From CAISIP01 sp031396205 (lineage in GTDB: Bacteria; Pseudomonadota; Gammaproteobacteria; Burkholderiales; Burkholderiaceae_C): DNA of 64,000 nucleotides. The translations under genes were made by a program, and so were the position numbers. The notes below the pieces were generated by a model that saw only the letters and a program-made list of their open reading frames with translations, was not told the origin of the DNA and did no database searches. The stretch is taken from assembly GCA_031396205.1 (NCBI GenBank), contig JANNKH010000015.1, positions 106,281 through 170,280 of the forward strand, read 5' to 3'. Positions 45,462 through 55,177 of the stretch are shown piece after piece; within the stretch, counting starts at the first letter, position 1, and every line of letters starts with the position of its first letter.

Positions 45462-46751
45462 ATGACACGTCGACGCCTGCGCGCAATCCGCGCCCTGTGC
45501 CATCTTGTTGCCACTGCATGCCGTCGGCCGCTGCTGCTGTGGGGTGCCGCCATGATTTTGGCCGCTTGTGGTGCGAAGGATGCACCGGGGTCCGGTGCCG
45601 GCGGTGGCGGTCCGCCCAAGATGCCGCCGGCCGAAGTCGGCGTCGTGACCGTGCAAACGCAATCCGTCGCGCTGCAAAGTGAGTTGCCGGGCCGCGTCAG
45701 CCCCTTGCGCGTGGCGCAGGTTCGGGCACGGGTCAGCGGCGTGGTGCTCAAGCGGCTGTTCGCTGAAGGCAGCGACGTCAGGGCCGGCCAGCCGTTGTTC
45801 CAGATTGACGCCGCCAGCTACCAGGCGGCGGTCGACAGCGCGCAGGCAACGTTGGCCAAGGCCCAGGCCAACCAGGCGCAGGCTGCGACGATTGCCGAGC
45901 GCTACAAGCCGCTGGTGGCGATGAACGCGATCAGCCAGCTCGAGTACAGCAACGCAGTGTTGGCCCAGCGGCTGGCCGAGGCCGATGTGGCCGGCGCCCG
46001 CGCCACACTGCAGACGGCGCGCATCAATCTGGATTACGCCACCGTGCGGGCCCCGATCTCCGGTCGTATCGGCCAGTCGCTGGTCACTGAAGGTGCTCTG
46101 GTCAGCGCGGTCGAGGCAACGCAGATGGCGCTGATCCAGCAGACCGGGTCGGTCTATGTGAACTTCACCCAGTCCAGCGGTGACCTGTTGCGCCTGCGCA
46201 AGGCGACCACCGGTAAGCCCTCTGGCGGTCCCGGCAAGGACGACACCCCGGTGCGCATCGTGCTGGAGGACGGCACCGAACTGGCGCGGCCCGGCCGGCT
46301 GTTGTTCTCCGACCTGACGGTGGACGCCAGTTCGGGCCAGGTGACGCTGCGCGCCGAAGTACCCAACCCGGGCGGTCTGCTACTGCCCGGCCAGTATGTC
46401 CGGGTGCGCCTTGCCCAGGCAGAACTGCCATCGGTCATGTTGTTGCCGCAACAGGCGGTCACGCGCTCGAACCAGGGCGACACGGTGCTGGTCGTCGGCG
46501 CCGATGGTGTTCCGGCGAGGCGCCCGGTCAAGCTCGGCGGGAACCAGAACAACCAGTGGATCGTACAAGACGGCCTGCAGGCGGGTGAACAGGTGATCGT
46601 CGAGGGCTTCCAGAAAATGATGGTGCCCGGCGCTCCGGTCAAGGCCATGCCCTGGAGCGGCGCTGGCGGCCCGCAGCCCGGGGCCGGCGCAAGGCCACCA
46701 GCGCTGGCGGTGTCGGTCGCCGCGCCCGCGGCAGCTGCGGCCAGCAAATAG
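45462..46751 (+). CDS. RND efflux periplasmic adaptor lipoprotein
   Basis: This 429-residue membrane fusion protein connects the RND pump to the outer-membrane channel. It has an N-terminal lipobox LAAC (about residues 33-36), a lipoyl/barrel-sandwich domain (VRARVSGVVLKRLFAEGSDVRAGQPLFQID), a coiled-coil hairpin rich in Ala/Gln (about 120-175) and the second lipoyl half TVRAPISGRIGQSLVTEGALV. It is of the AcrA/MexA (HAE1) group. The pump gene starts 14 bases after its stop, and no local regulator gene is present. The substrate range is unknown. Confidence 0.94.
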   Translation: MTRRRLRAIRALCHLVATACRRPLLLWGAAMILAACGAKDAPGSGAGGGGPPKMPPAEVGVVTVQTQSVALQSELPGRVSPLRVAQVRARVSGVVLKRLFAEGSDVRAGQPLFQIDAASYQAAVDSAQATLAKAQANQAQAATIAERYKPLVAMNAISQLEYSNAVLAQRLAEADVAGARATLQTARINLDYATVRAPISGRIGQSLVTEGALVSAVEATQMALIQQTGSVYVNFTQSSGDLLRLRKATTGKPSGGPGKDDTPVRIVLEDGTELARPGRLLFSDLTVDASSGQVTLRAEVPNPGGLLLPGQYVRVRLAQAELPSVMLLPQQAVTRSNQGDTVLVVGADGVPARRPVKLGGNQNNQWIVQDGLQAGEQVIVEGFQKMMVPGAPVKAMPWSGAGGPQPGAGARPPALAVSVAAPAAAAASK

Positions 46752-46765
46752 CGCAGGGCGAGCGC

Positions 46766-49700
46766 ATGGCCCAGTTTTTCATCAATCGCCCGATCTTCGC
46801 CTGGGTGATTGCGCTGTTCATCCTGGTGATGGGCGGCGTCGCGATGACGCAGTTGCCGATTGCGCAGTACCCGCCGGTGGCGCCACCATCGATTGTGATA
46901 TCGGCCGCCTATCCGGGAGCGTCGGCCAGCACGCTGGAAGACAGCGTGATCAGCGTCATCGAACGCGAGATGAACGGATCGCCCGGCCTGATCTACATGG
47001 AGTCGACCAGCCAGGCCAACGGCACCGGCTCCATCACACTGAGCTTCGAGGCCGGCACCGACCCCAATCTGGCGCAGGTGGACGTCCAGAACCGGCTGGC
47101 CCGGGCCACGCCGCGCCTGCCCTCCAGCGTGACGCAGCAGGGGGTGCGGGTCGACAAGGCGCGCAACAACTTCCTGCTGTTTGCGATCCTGTCGTCCGAC
47201 GACCCGAAGTTCGATCCGGTGGCGCTGGGCGACTATGCCGCGCGCACCGTGTTGCCGGAGTTGCAGCGCCTGCCCGGCGTCGGCCAGGCCCAGCTGTTCG
47301 GCACCGAACGCGCGATGCGCATCTGGGTCGATCCGGCCAAACTGGTCGGCTACAACCTGGCGATGGCCGATGTGACCACGGCGATCCGGGCGCAGAATGC
47401 CCAGGTCTCGGCCGGCACCATCGGTGACCTGCCCAACGTCGACAGCCAGCAGATCTTCGCCACCGTCGTCGTCAATGGCCAGCTCGGCACGGTGGAGCAA
47501 TTCGCCGGCGTGGTGCTGCGCGCCAACCTGGACGGCTCGACGGTGCGGCTGCGCGACGTGGCCCGCATCCAGCTGGGCGCCGAGGGCTACGCCACGTCGG
47601 CGCGCCTCAATGGCAAGCCGTCCACCGGCATCGGCGTGCAGCTCTCGCCCAGCGGCAACGCGCTGGCAACGGCCAAGGCGGTCCGCACGCGCATGCAGGA
47701 GCTCGCGCGCTTCTTCCCGCCGGGCGTGCAATGGGCGATTCCGTACGACAGCTCGCGCTTCATCGACATCTCGATCCGCCAGGTCGCCGAAACGCTGCTC
47801 GAGGCCGTGGCGCTGGTGTTCCTGGTCATGTTCCTGTTCCTGCAGAACATCCGCTACACCATCATCCCGACAATCGTCGTTCCGGTGTCGTTGATGGGCA
47901 CGTTCGCGGTATTGCTGGCGTTGGGTTTTTCGATCAACGTGCTGACCATGTTCGGCATGGTGCTGGTGATCGGCATCGTCGTCGACGACGCCATCGTCGT
48001 GGTGGAGAACGTCGAACGCATCATGAGCGAGGAAGGGCTGGCGCCGTTGGCGGCAACGCGCAAGGCGATGGGGCAGATCTCCGGCGCCATCGTCGGCGTC
48101 ACCGTGGTGCTGATCTCGGTGTTCGTGCCGCTTGCATTCTTTGCCGGCTCGGTGGGCAACATCTACCGCCAGTTCTCGGCGGTGATGGTGACCGCGATCG
48201 CGTTTTCGGCCTTCCTGGCGCTGTCACTGACGCCGGCCCTGTGCGCCACGCTGCTCAAGCCGGTTGCGGCCGGTCATCACCATTCCAAGAGCGGGTTCTT
48301 CGGCTGGTTCAACCGCGGCTTTTCGCGCACCGCCCAGGGCTACGAAAGCCTGGTCGCGCGCATGCTGCGCCGCGCACCGCGTTACCTGATCGTCTACGCC
48401 GCCATCATCGCTGCGGTCGCCGTGTTGTACTCCCGGCTGCCGACCTCGTTCCTGCCGGCGGAAGACCAGGGCTACATCATCGTGAACGTGCAGCTGCCGC
48501 CGGGCGCAACGCAGAACCGCACGCTGGACGTGATGGAAAAGGTGGAAGGTTTCGTGCTCAAGCAGCCCGAGGTGCAGAGCATGGTCAGCGTGCTGGGCTT
48601 CAGTTTTTCGGGCAGCGGCCAGAACGCCGCGCTGGCCTTCGTGACGCTGAAGGACTGGAGCGAGCGCATCGGCGCCGGCAGCTCGGCCCAGGGTCTGGCG
48701 GGACGGGTGTTCGGCGCGATGATGTCGGTGCGCGACGCCTTCATCTTCGCGGTCAGCCCGCCACCGATCCCCGAGCTGGGCTCGGCGGCCGGTTTCAGCT
48801 TCCGGCTGCAGGACCGCGCGGGCCTGGGCCATGACGCGCTGCTCGCGGCGCGCAACCAGTTGCTGGGCCTGGCATCCCAAAGCCGGGTGATCACCGGCAT
48901 GCGGCCCGATGGCCTGGAAGACGCGCCGCAGCTGCTGCTCGACATCGACCGCGACAAGGCCAATGCGCTCGGGGTGCCGTTCGAGGCCATCGGCAGCGCC
49001 TTGTCGACCGCCGTCGGATCGAGTTACGTGAACGACTTCCCCAACAGCGGACGGCTGCAGCGGGTGGTGGTGCAGGCCGATGCGCCGGCGCGCATGCAGC
49101 CATCGGACCTGCTGCGCATCAACGTACTCAACACCAAGGGGCAAGCGGTGCCGCTGTCGAGCTTTGCCGGCACGCGCTGGGTCGTCGGTCCGATGCAGAC
49201 CATCCGCTACAACGGCTATTCCGCGATGCGACTGTCGGGCGAAGCGGCGCCAGGCTACAGCAGCGGTGCGGCCATGGCCGAAATGGAGCGGCTGGCCGCG
49301 CAATTGCCGAACGGCTTCGGCTTCGAGTGGACCGGCCAGTCGCGTGAAGAGCGCCTGGCGGGCGCGCAGGCCTTCATCCTGTTCGGCTTTGCACTGCTGG
49401 CGGTGTTCCTGGCGCTGGCCGCACTGTATGAAAGCTGGTCGATCCCGCTGGCGGTGATCCTGGTCGTGCCGCTCGGCGTGCTGGGAGTCCTGCTCGGTGC
49501 CCATGGTCGGGGCCTGTCCAACGACGTCTATTTCAATGTCGGTCTGATCACCATCATCGGACTGGGTGCCAAGAACGCGGTGCTGATCATCGAATTCGCC
49601 AAGGACCTGCAGGCGCGCGGCAAGGGCGTGGTCGAAGCGGTGCTGGAGGCAGCCCACCTGCGCTTCCGGCCGATCGTGATGACCTCGATGGCCTTCATCC

Positions 49701-49975
49701 TGGGCGTGTTGCCGCTGGTGCTGGCCGGCGGCGCCGGCTCGGCCAGCCAGCGGGCGATCGGCACCGGCGTGATGTCGGGCATGCTGGCCGCGACCATGCT
49801 GGCGGTGTTCTTCGTCCCGATCTTCTTCGTCGTGGTACGGCGCATCTTCAAGGGCAGCGAACGCCAGCGCCGGATGTATGCCCATGAAGACGACAACGGA
49901 CCGCCGCGTACCGGCGCGGCGTCGCCAGCGACCGCAGCGCCGTCAGCGGCCGTCGGCGATGGAGCTGCACCGTGA
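46766..49975 (+). CDS. RND multidrug efflux permease, AcrB/MexB (HAE1) family
   Basis: This 1069-residue inner-membrane pump uses the proton gradient to export hydrophobic compounds. The start MAQFFINRPIFAWVIALFILVMG is diagnostic. TM4 carries the proton-relay aspartates (GIVVDDAIVVVENVERIM, about residues 405-422), and TM10 has GAKNAVLIIEFAKD with the coupling Lys. Twelve spans and two large periplasmic loops are present in the usual order. The outer-membrane gene overlaps its stop (GTGA), so the three genes form one operon. Confidence 0.96.
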   Translation: MAQFFINRPIFAWVIALFILVMGGVAMTQLPIAQYPPVAPPSIVISAAYPGASASTLEDSVISVIEREMNGSPGLIYMESTSQANGTGSITLSFEAGTDPNLAQVDVQNRLARATPRLPSSVTQQGVRVDKARNNFLLFAILSSDDPKFDPVALGDYAARTVLPELQRLPGVGQAQLFGTERAMRIWVDPAKLVGYNLAMADVTTAIRAQNAQVSAGTIGDLPNVDSQQIFATVVVNGQLGTVEQFAGVVLRANLDGSTVRLRDVARIQLGAEGYATSARLNGKPSTGIGVQLSPSGNALATAKAVRTRMQELARFFPPGVQWAIPYDSSRFIDISIRQVAETLLEAVALVFLVMFLFLQNIRYTIIPTIVVPVSLMGTFAVLLALGFSINVLTMFGMVLVIGIVVDDAIVVVENVERIMSEEGLAPLAATRKAMGQISGAIVGVTVVLISVFVPLAFFAGSVGNIYRQFSAVMVTAIAFSAFLALSLTPALCATLLKPVAAGHHHSKSGFFGWFNRGFSRTAQGYESLVARMLRRAPRYLIVYAAIIAAVAVLYSRLPTSFLPAEDQGYIIVNVQLPPGATQNRTLDVMEKVEGFVLKQPEVQSMVSVLGFSFSGSGQNAALAFVTLKDWSERIGAGSSAQGLAGRVFGAMMSVRDAFIFAVSPPPIPELGSAAGFSFRLQDRAGLGHDALLAARNQLLGLASQSRVITGMRPDGLEDAPQLLLDIDRDKANALGVPFEAIGSALSTAVGSSYVNDFPNSGRLQRVVVQADAPARMQPSDLLRINVLNTKGQAVPLSSFAGTRWVVGPMQTIRYNGYSAMRLSGEAAPGYSSGAAMAEMERLAAQLPNGFGFEWTGQSREERLAGAQAFILFGFALLAVFLALAALYESWSIPLAVILVVPLGVLGVLLGAHGRGLSNDVYFNVGLITIIGLGAKNAVLIIEFAKDLQARGKGVVEAVLEAAHLRFRPIVMTSMAFILGVLPLVLAGGAGSASQRAIGTGVMSGMLAATMLAVFFVPIFFVVVRRIFKGSERQRRMYAHEDDNGPPRTGAASPATAAPSAAVGDGAAP

Positions 49976-51423
49976 TCCCCCGCTCCACTGCCGCCAGCCC
50001 GCACCGCGTCCGATCGCATCCAGGCGCGCTGCGCCCGGTCCTGTGCGGCGGGCTGGCGCTGCTGCTCGCCGGTTGCGGATCACTGACGCCAAACTACCAG
50101 CGCCCGGTACCACCGGTTGCGGCACAATTTCCCGGCCCCGCGACGGCAACCGATGCGCCATCCGCTCCAGCGGCGGCCGACCTCGCCTGGCAGGACTTCT
50201 TCCAGGATGAGCGGCTGCGCCAGCTGATCGCTCTGGCGCTGGCCAACAACCGCGACATGCGGGTCGCCGTGCTGAACCTGGACCAGGCGCGCGCGCAATG
50301 GCAGAGCCGGCGTGCCGACGAACTGCCCACGATCGGCGTCGGCGCAAACACCTCGCGACAGCCCAACGCCGGTGGCGGTACCAGCTCAAGCTACAGCGCC
50401 GGTTTCAGCATCACCAACTACGAAGCCGATTTCTTTGGCAGGCTGCGCAACCTGAGCGATGCCGCGCAGGCGCAGTTGCTGGGCACGATCGAGTCCCGCA
50501 AGACGGTGCAGACCAGCCTGATCGCCTCGGTGGCCAACAGCTATCTGGCCTTGCTGGCCGACGACGCCCTGCTGGAGATCACCCGACAGACGCTGACAAA
50601 CCGCGAAGACAGCCTGCGCCTGACCCGTCTCAGGTTCGACCACGGTGTCAGTTCCGGACTGGACCTGCGCCTGGCCGAGTCGCTCGTCGAAGCGGCGCGC
50701 GTCGCGCTTGCACAGTTGAGCCGCCAGCGTGCGCTGGACAGCAATACCCTGACCTTGCTGTGCGGCCAGTCGCTGCCCGAGAACCCGCTGGCCAACCTGC
50801 CGGCGGGACTGGCCCTGACCGCGCAGGGAATGCGCGCGGACCTACCGGCCGGCGTACCAAGCGAGGTGCTGGTGCGCCGGCCCGATATCCGTGCGGCCGA
50901 GCAGCAATTGCTGGCCGCCAATGCGAACATCGGCGCGGCACGGGCGGCGTTCTATCCACGCATCACGCTGACGACCAGCATCGGCACTGCCAGCAGCCAG
51001 CTCAGCGGGCTGTTTCGCGGCGGCTCGTTTGGCTGGACCTTCTCTCCGCAACTATTGCTGCCGATCTTCGACTCCGGCCGCAACCAGGCCAATCTGGATG
51101 CGGCGCAGGTCGGACGCGACATAGCCACTGCACAGTACGAGAAGGCGATTCAGGTCGCGTTTCGCGAGGTGGCCGACGCACTGGCCTCGCGCAGCACGCT
51201 GGCCGAGCAGCTGCGTGCGCAATCGGCTCAGAGCGCAGCCGAACAGGCGCGCCTGGCGCTGGTCGACCTGCGCTACCGGCAAGGTGTTGCAAGCGCGTTC
51301 GAACAACTCGACGCGCAGCGTTCGGTGTTCGCGGCGCGCCAGGCTGAGGTGCAATTGCAGCTGGCGCAGGCGCAGAATCTGGTGGCCTTGTACAAGACGC
51401 TGGGCGGAGGCTGGAAGGAGTAA
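49972..51423 (+). CDS. RND efflux outer-membrane factor lipoprotein (NodT/OprM type)
   Basis: This 483-residue protein forms the trimeric exit duct of the efflux system. It starts with GTG, overlapping the pump stop as GTGA. A signal peptide ends in lipobox LAGC (about residues 32-35), followed by LTPNYQRPVPPVA, typical of OprM/CusC. Two OEP repeats are recognisable (QLIALALANNRDMRVAVLNLDQARAQ, and VRRPDIRAAEQQLLAANANIGAARAAFYPRITLT). It closes the three-gene efflux operon. Confidence 0.93.
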   Translation: MIPRSTAASPHRVRSHPGALRPVLCGGLALLLAGCGSLTPNYQRPVPPVAAQFPGPATATDAPSAPAAADLAWQDFFQDERLRQLIALALANNRDMRVAVLNLDQARAQWQSRRADELPTIGVGANTSRQPNAGGGTSSSYSAGFSITNYEADFFGRLRNLSDAAQAQLLGTIESRKTVQTSLIASVANSYLALLADDALLEITRQTLTNREDSLRLTRLRFDHGVSSGLDLRLAESLVEAARVALAQLSRQRALDSNTLTLLCGQSLPENPLANLPAGLALTAQGMRADLPAGVPSEVLVRRPDIRAAEQQLLAANANIGAARAAFYPRITLTTSIGTASSQLSGLFRGGSFGWTFSPQLLLPIFDSGRNQANLDAAQVGRDIATAQYEKAIQVAFREVADALASRSTLAEQLRAQSAQSAAEQARLALVDLRYRQGVASAFEQLDAQRSVFAARQAEVQLQLAQAQNLVALYKTLGGGWKE

Positions 51424-51963
51424 CGCCAGTATCCTGGGTTTTTGGCCGTGCAGGCGACCGGTGCGCGAACCGGTCGGAACCACGATCGCGCGCATGCCCC
51501 CGCGCTACCGGTGGCAAATCCACTCGAACTCGCCAATGCTCAATCACGATGGTGCGACGATCGCGCCGCAGGGTGCGAAAAAACACTTGCATTGCGACGC
51601 TACCCGTTGCCCCAATTCTCAGCCAGGATGACGGGCGTCCTTGATGGGCCAAGTGGCCAGAGATTTGGTGGACTGACACGCATTGGGACCACGAAACTGG
51701 GCTCCGTTGAACAGCGGCTGGATTTGCCGGCAACCCACGATCCTTGATCGAATGGGCTCCGCCCCCTGCGACGCTCCAGGGCGCACCCGTCTGCGAAGAA
51801 GCGATGGCCAGAATTAGCTATACAAGCGAAACAGCTCACTGCTATATTCACCATCGTGGCGGTCGAAATGCTCCCGTAGGCAAACCCGCGCGGTTTCAGT
51901 CGACCTGACCCATGTCCAGTTCCGCCCGGTTGAAGACATGGTGAATGGATCAGGAGGACATGC
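51424..51963. other. Upstream region of the cyclase-P450-DyP operon
   Basis: This is the longest gap in the window. No credible gene is visible on either strand. A lower-GC patch around 51810-51860 contains TGCTATATT, an extended -10-like element with TATATT at 51843-51848, but no good -35. It is the best place for the promoter of the operon downstream, with a leader of about 110 bases to the first ribosome site. Confidence 0.4.
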
Positions 51964-52047
51964 ATGTTTGAACCAGATGGCGTCAGACGCGATTTCCTGG
52001 CCCTGCGCCTGACCGCGGTTGCAGGCAGCGCGCGGCGAAGCCGTTGA
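51964..52047 (+). CDS. Possible 27-codon leader peptide
   Basis: An ATG five bases after a near-perfect Shine-Dalgarno (CAGGAGGA at 51951-51958) opens a frame of 27 residues, MFEPDGVRRDFLALRLTAVA... ending in ARRSR. It stops 28 bases before the cyclase-ATPase ATG, in a different frame. The cyclase ATG has only a poor ribosome site, so translation of this short frame may feed ribosomes to it. It could also be the remnant start of a frameshifted or shortened gene. Confidence 0.4.
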   Translation: MFEPDGVRRDFLALRLTAVAGSARRSR

Positions 52048-52075
52048 GCCGCTGAGCCGCAACCGAGACGATCCC

Positions 52076-55000
52076 ATGCCGCAGACACGAGTTGCCAAAG
52101 TTTCGGCAGCGGCGCGCGGCAGGCTGCGGACGTCACCCGAGCGCAAGCAGGTGACCGTGCTTTTCGCCGACCTCTGCGGCTCCACGGCGCGGGTGGCCGG
52201 CGCGGACCCGGAGGAGGCGAAGGCCTATTTCGACCAGGTTCTGCAACTGCTGGTGGAATGTGTCGAGACCTACGGCGGTATCGTCAGCCAACTGCTCGGT
52301 GATGGGCTGCTGGCGATGTTTGGTGCGCCTCGGGCGCAGGAGGACCATGCGCTGCGCGCCTGCCTGGCGGCGATCGCGATGCAGCAACGCACACGCACCC
52401 TGGATCGTGCCAGCCGGCCAACGGTGGTGCGCATCGGAATCCATTCGGGCGAAGTGGTGGTCAGCTCGGTCAGCGAATACATGGCATCGCACTACCGTGC
52501 CGATGGCGAGACGGTGTATGTCGCTGCGCGGCTCGAACAGCTCGCTCACCCGGGAACGGTGCTCATCAGCGCGGCGACGCAGCGCCTGGCCGGCGACCAG
52601 ATCGGCTCCTACGGAATCGGCAAACGCCCGATACGCGGCTTCAAGGGCGAGTTCGAGCTGTTTACAGTCGGCACTGACATGCCAACCAGTGCCGTGTTGC
52701 CGTATGAACGGCGCCGACAACCGGCCGCGCTGATCGGCCGGGCCGATGTACTCGCCAGCCTGGACACGGAGGTGCTGTCTGCGGTCGCGGGGCGGATGCG
52801 GGTGGTGGGCGTGCGCGGCGAAGCCGGGATCGGCAAGTCGCGTGTGATTGCCGAGTGGCTCGGCCGCCTGCGCACGCGCGGGTTCCGTGACCTGTGCGTG
52901 GTTGCGCGCGGCTACGCCAGTCACCTGCCCTATTCGGTCATCGCCGACCTGATGCGCGCACTGATGGACATCCCGAGCCACGACGACCAGCAACACCAAC
53001 GCGATGCGGCTAGTCGGGTTCTCAGGGCATCGTCCGGTGCCGAGAATCCGCACTGGACAGCGGTGGCGAACCTGCTCGATCTCGAAGCTCCAGGAGCGGC
53101 ATGGCTGGGCCTGACGCCGGCGCAGCGCCGCCGTCGCATCGGCGACGCGGTGCTTTGGCTGGTTCAGGATCGCCTGGCCACCACTCCGATGGTGATGGTG
53201 GTCGAGGACATCTTTCTGGCCGATCGCGACAGCCTGCGCCTGCTCGACTCCGTACTGCGCCGCCTGCAGGAATGCCCGGTCCTGGTTTGCTGCAGTTACC
53301 GCCAGGACTTTGTTCCACGATGGGTTGACGCACCTTGGTTCACGGAACATCCGATTGGTCCGTTGCAGGCTGTCCAGTCGCGGCAACTGGCGCGCGTGCT
53401 GCTGGGCGAGGACGCATTGCTCGAACCCGTGGTCGCGGCACTGCTGGAACGGGCGGACGGCAACCCGTTTTATCTCGAACAGATGATACTTTCACTGCTC
53501 GACGACGGCACTTTGGCCGGGTCGCCCGGCGCCTACCGTTGCGTGCGCCCGCAAGCCGAGTTGCGTGTGCCCGCGTCAATCGCCTCGATCATTGCGGCCC
53601 GCGTCGATCGCCTGCCAGCTGCCGCCAAGGCCAGCCTGGAGGCGGCCGCAATCCTCGGCGAGCCGGTTTCAAGCGCGTTGGTGGGCGCGATGCGGGGCGT
53701 CGATGTGCACATCGCGGTGAGCCACCTGTTGCTGGCGCTGGCCAGCGGCCTGTTGCGCGCGACCGCCGATGGCGGACATTTCGTGTTCCAGCATGCCCTG
53801 GTGCAGGAGGCCGTCATCGGCACGCTGACGCACCCGCGGCGCAAGGCGCTGCACCGCTGTGCCTATGCTGCACTGCGCGCGCGATGGGGCGATCAACTCG
53901 CCAACCACGCATCCATCCTGGCACACCATGCGTATGCCGGCGAGGCGTGGGCCGAGGCAGCCGAGTGCTCGCTAAGGGCCATGACGCGATCGATAGCGCA
54001 CTCGGCCAATCGCGACGGACTGCGCATGTTCGAGCTTGGCCTGGACGCTGCGCGCCGGCTCGACCAGGACCCGACGATGCTGCCGCTCGAGCTTGGCCTG
54101 CGCCTGGAGGCGCTGGGCGCCATGCTGCCGCTCGGTCAGATGGATGCGATTGTTGCCAACCTGGAGCGCGCCGAACAGATCACCAAGCTGCTGGGCGAGA
54201 CGCGGCGCCAAGCCGGCATAGCGCTGCAACTGGCGGTCATTCAATGGACGCGCGGCAGCTACCGACTGGGTCTCACTGCAGCCGCCAATGCATTCGACGC
54301 GGCCGTCACGGCCGATAGCCGCAACGTGCAGATGGCAGCGGTACAGGTGCGCATGATGCTCAACCACGGCCTGGGCAATTTCGCCGCCGCCGCCGAAGAC
54401 GGGATCCGTGTCGAGCGCGAGTTTGCGGCCGAGCTGCGAGCGCGCCGCATCATGCCGGGTTGGGCGGTGATTGCAGCGATCAACGTCAAGGTTTTTCTGG
54501 CCGATATTTTCTGGCGCATGGCCCGCTTCGATGCCGCGCAGCAGGCGTGCGATGCCGCCTATGGTGAACTGACTGCGCAGGGGCACGCGTTTTCGCGGGT
54601 GATGGTCGACTTTGTGCAGGGCGAAATCCTGATTGCGCAGGAACGGTATGGCGAGGCGGCCCGGCTATTGCGCGACGCGCTCGTCTCGTGCGAGGTGAAC
54701 GACATTCCGACCATGTACCCCGCGGTCGTTGCGATCCTGGGCGGCGCCATGGCACGCGCTGGCCAGGTTGCCGAAGCCGTTGAGCTGCTCGACAAGGCGA
54801 TCGCGGACAAGGTGTACCTGGACGGCGGGCGCTACAACGACTTCTACTTTCCGTATAACTACGGCATCGCGATGGCACAGGCGGGCCGCTACCCACAAGC
54901 CCAGGTGTCGATGCATGCGGCCCGGGCCGCTGCGGTGCAGTATCAGCAACGCGGCAACGAGGCGTTTGCCGTTTGTGCGCTGGCCGCCATCGAACGGGCC

Positions 55001-55177
55001 GCCGGCCAGGAGCAGTCGGCGCTGCAACATTTTGACGAGGGGTTCAGCCTGGCCAGGGAGTGCGCAATGACCCTTCTTGAACAGCGGGCGGATGCGCAAC
55101 GCCAGCAACTGCGCGGTGCCAAGCGACCGGGCCCTGACGTGGTTGGAGACGGCGACGACGCAAGGCCTGCGCCATGA
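52076..55177 (+). CDS. Class III cyclase-domain protein with AAA-type ATPase and TPR region
   Basis: This 1033-residue cytosolic protein has three parts. A cyclase homology domain (about residues 20-190) keeps both metal aspartates (FADLCGST and LGDGLLAMFG), but has Gln where adenylate cyclases have Lys (SQLLGDG) and Tyr in place of the conserved Asn (GETVYVAARLE). A signalling ATPase domain (about 215-560) has a Walker A GEAGIGKSR and a Walker B-like VMVVEDI. The remainder (about 600-1015) is helical TPR-like repeats. The layout matches multi-domain cyclase/ATPase/TPR signalling proteins. It overlaps the P450 gene by four bases (ATGA), so it is part of that operon and may sense its substrate. 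Catalytic activity is uncertain. Confidence 0.82.
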   Translation: MPQTRVAKVSAAARGRLRTSPERKQVTVLFADLCGSTARVAGADPEEAKAYFDQVLQLLVECVETYGGIVSQLLGDGLLAMFGAPRAQEDHALRACLAAIAMQQRTRTLDRASRPTVVRIGIHSGEVVVSSVSEYMASHYRADGETVYVAARLEQLAHPGTVLISAATQRLAGDQIGSYGIGKRPIRGFKGEFELFTVGTDMPTSAVLPYERRRQPAALIGRADVLASLDTEVLSAVAGRMRVVGVRGEAGIGKSRVIAEWLGRLRTRGFRDLCVVARGYASHLPYSVIADLMRALMDIPSHDDQQHQRDAASRVLRASSGAENPHWTAVANLLDLEAPGAAWLGLTPAQRRRRIGDAVLWLVQDRLATTPMVMVVEDIFLADRDSLRLLDSVLRRLQECPVLVCCSYRQDFVPRWVDAPWFTEHPIGPLQAVQSRQLARVLLGEDALLEPVVAALLERADGNPFYLEQMILSLLDDGTLAGSPGAYRCVRPQAELRVPASIASIIAARVDRLPAAAKASLEAAAILGEPVSSALVGAMRGVDVHIAVSHLLLALASGLLRATADGGHFVFQHALVQEAVIGTLTHPRRKALHRCAYAALRARWGDQLANHASILAHHAYAGEAWAEAAECSLRAMTRSIAHSANRDGLRMFELGLDAARRLDQDPTMLPLELGLRLEALGAMLPLGQMDAIVANLERAEQITKLLGETRRQAGIALQLAVIQWTRGSYRLGLTAAANAFDAAVTADSRNVQMAAVQVRMMLNHGLGNFAAAAEDGIRVEREFAAELRARRIMPGWAVIAAINVKVFLADIFWRMARFDAAQQACDAAYGELTAQGHAFSRVMVDFVQGEILIAQERYGEAARLLRDALVSCEVNDIPTMYPAVVAILGGAMARAGQVAEAVELLDKAIADKVYLDGGRYNDFYFPYNYGIAMAQAGRYPQAQVSMHAARAAAVQYQQRGNEAFAVCALAAIERAAGQEQSALQHFDEGFSLARECAMTLLEQRADAQRQQLRGAKRPGPDVVGDGDDARPAP

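Noticed and set aside
51424..51963. Possible tRNA or small RNA gene in the longest gap
   Set aside because: No cloverleaf pattern or CCA end could be made out by eye, and no intrinsic terminator with a T-run is present.
51600..52136. 178-codon minus-strand frame in the gap before the cyclase operon
   Set aside because: Mixed composition with no domain, overlaps the start of the cyclase gene, and has no ribosome site.
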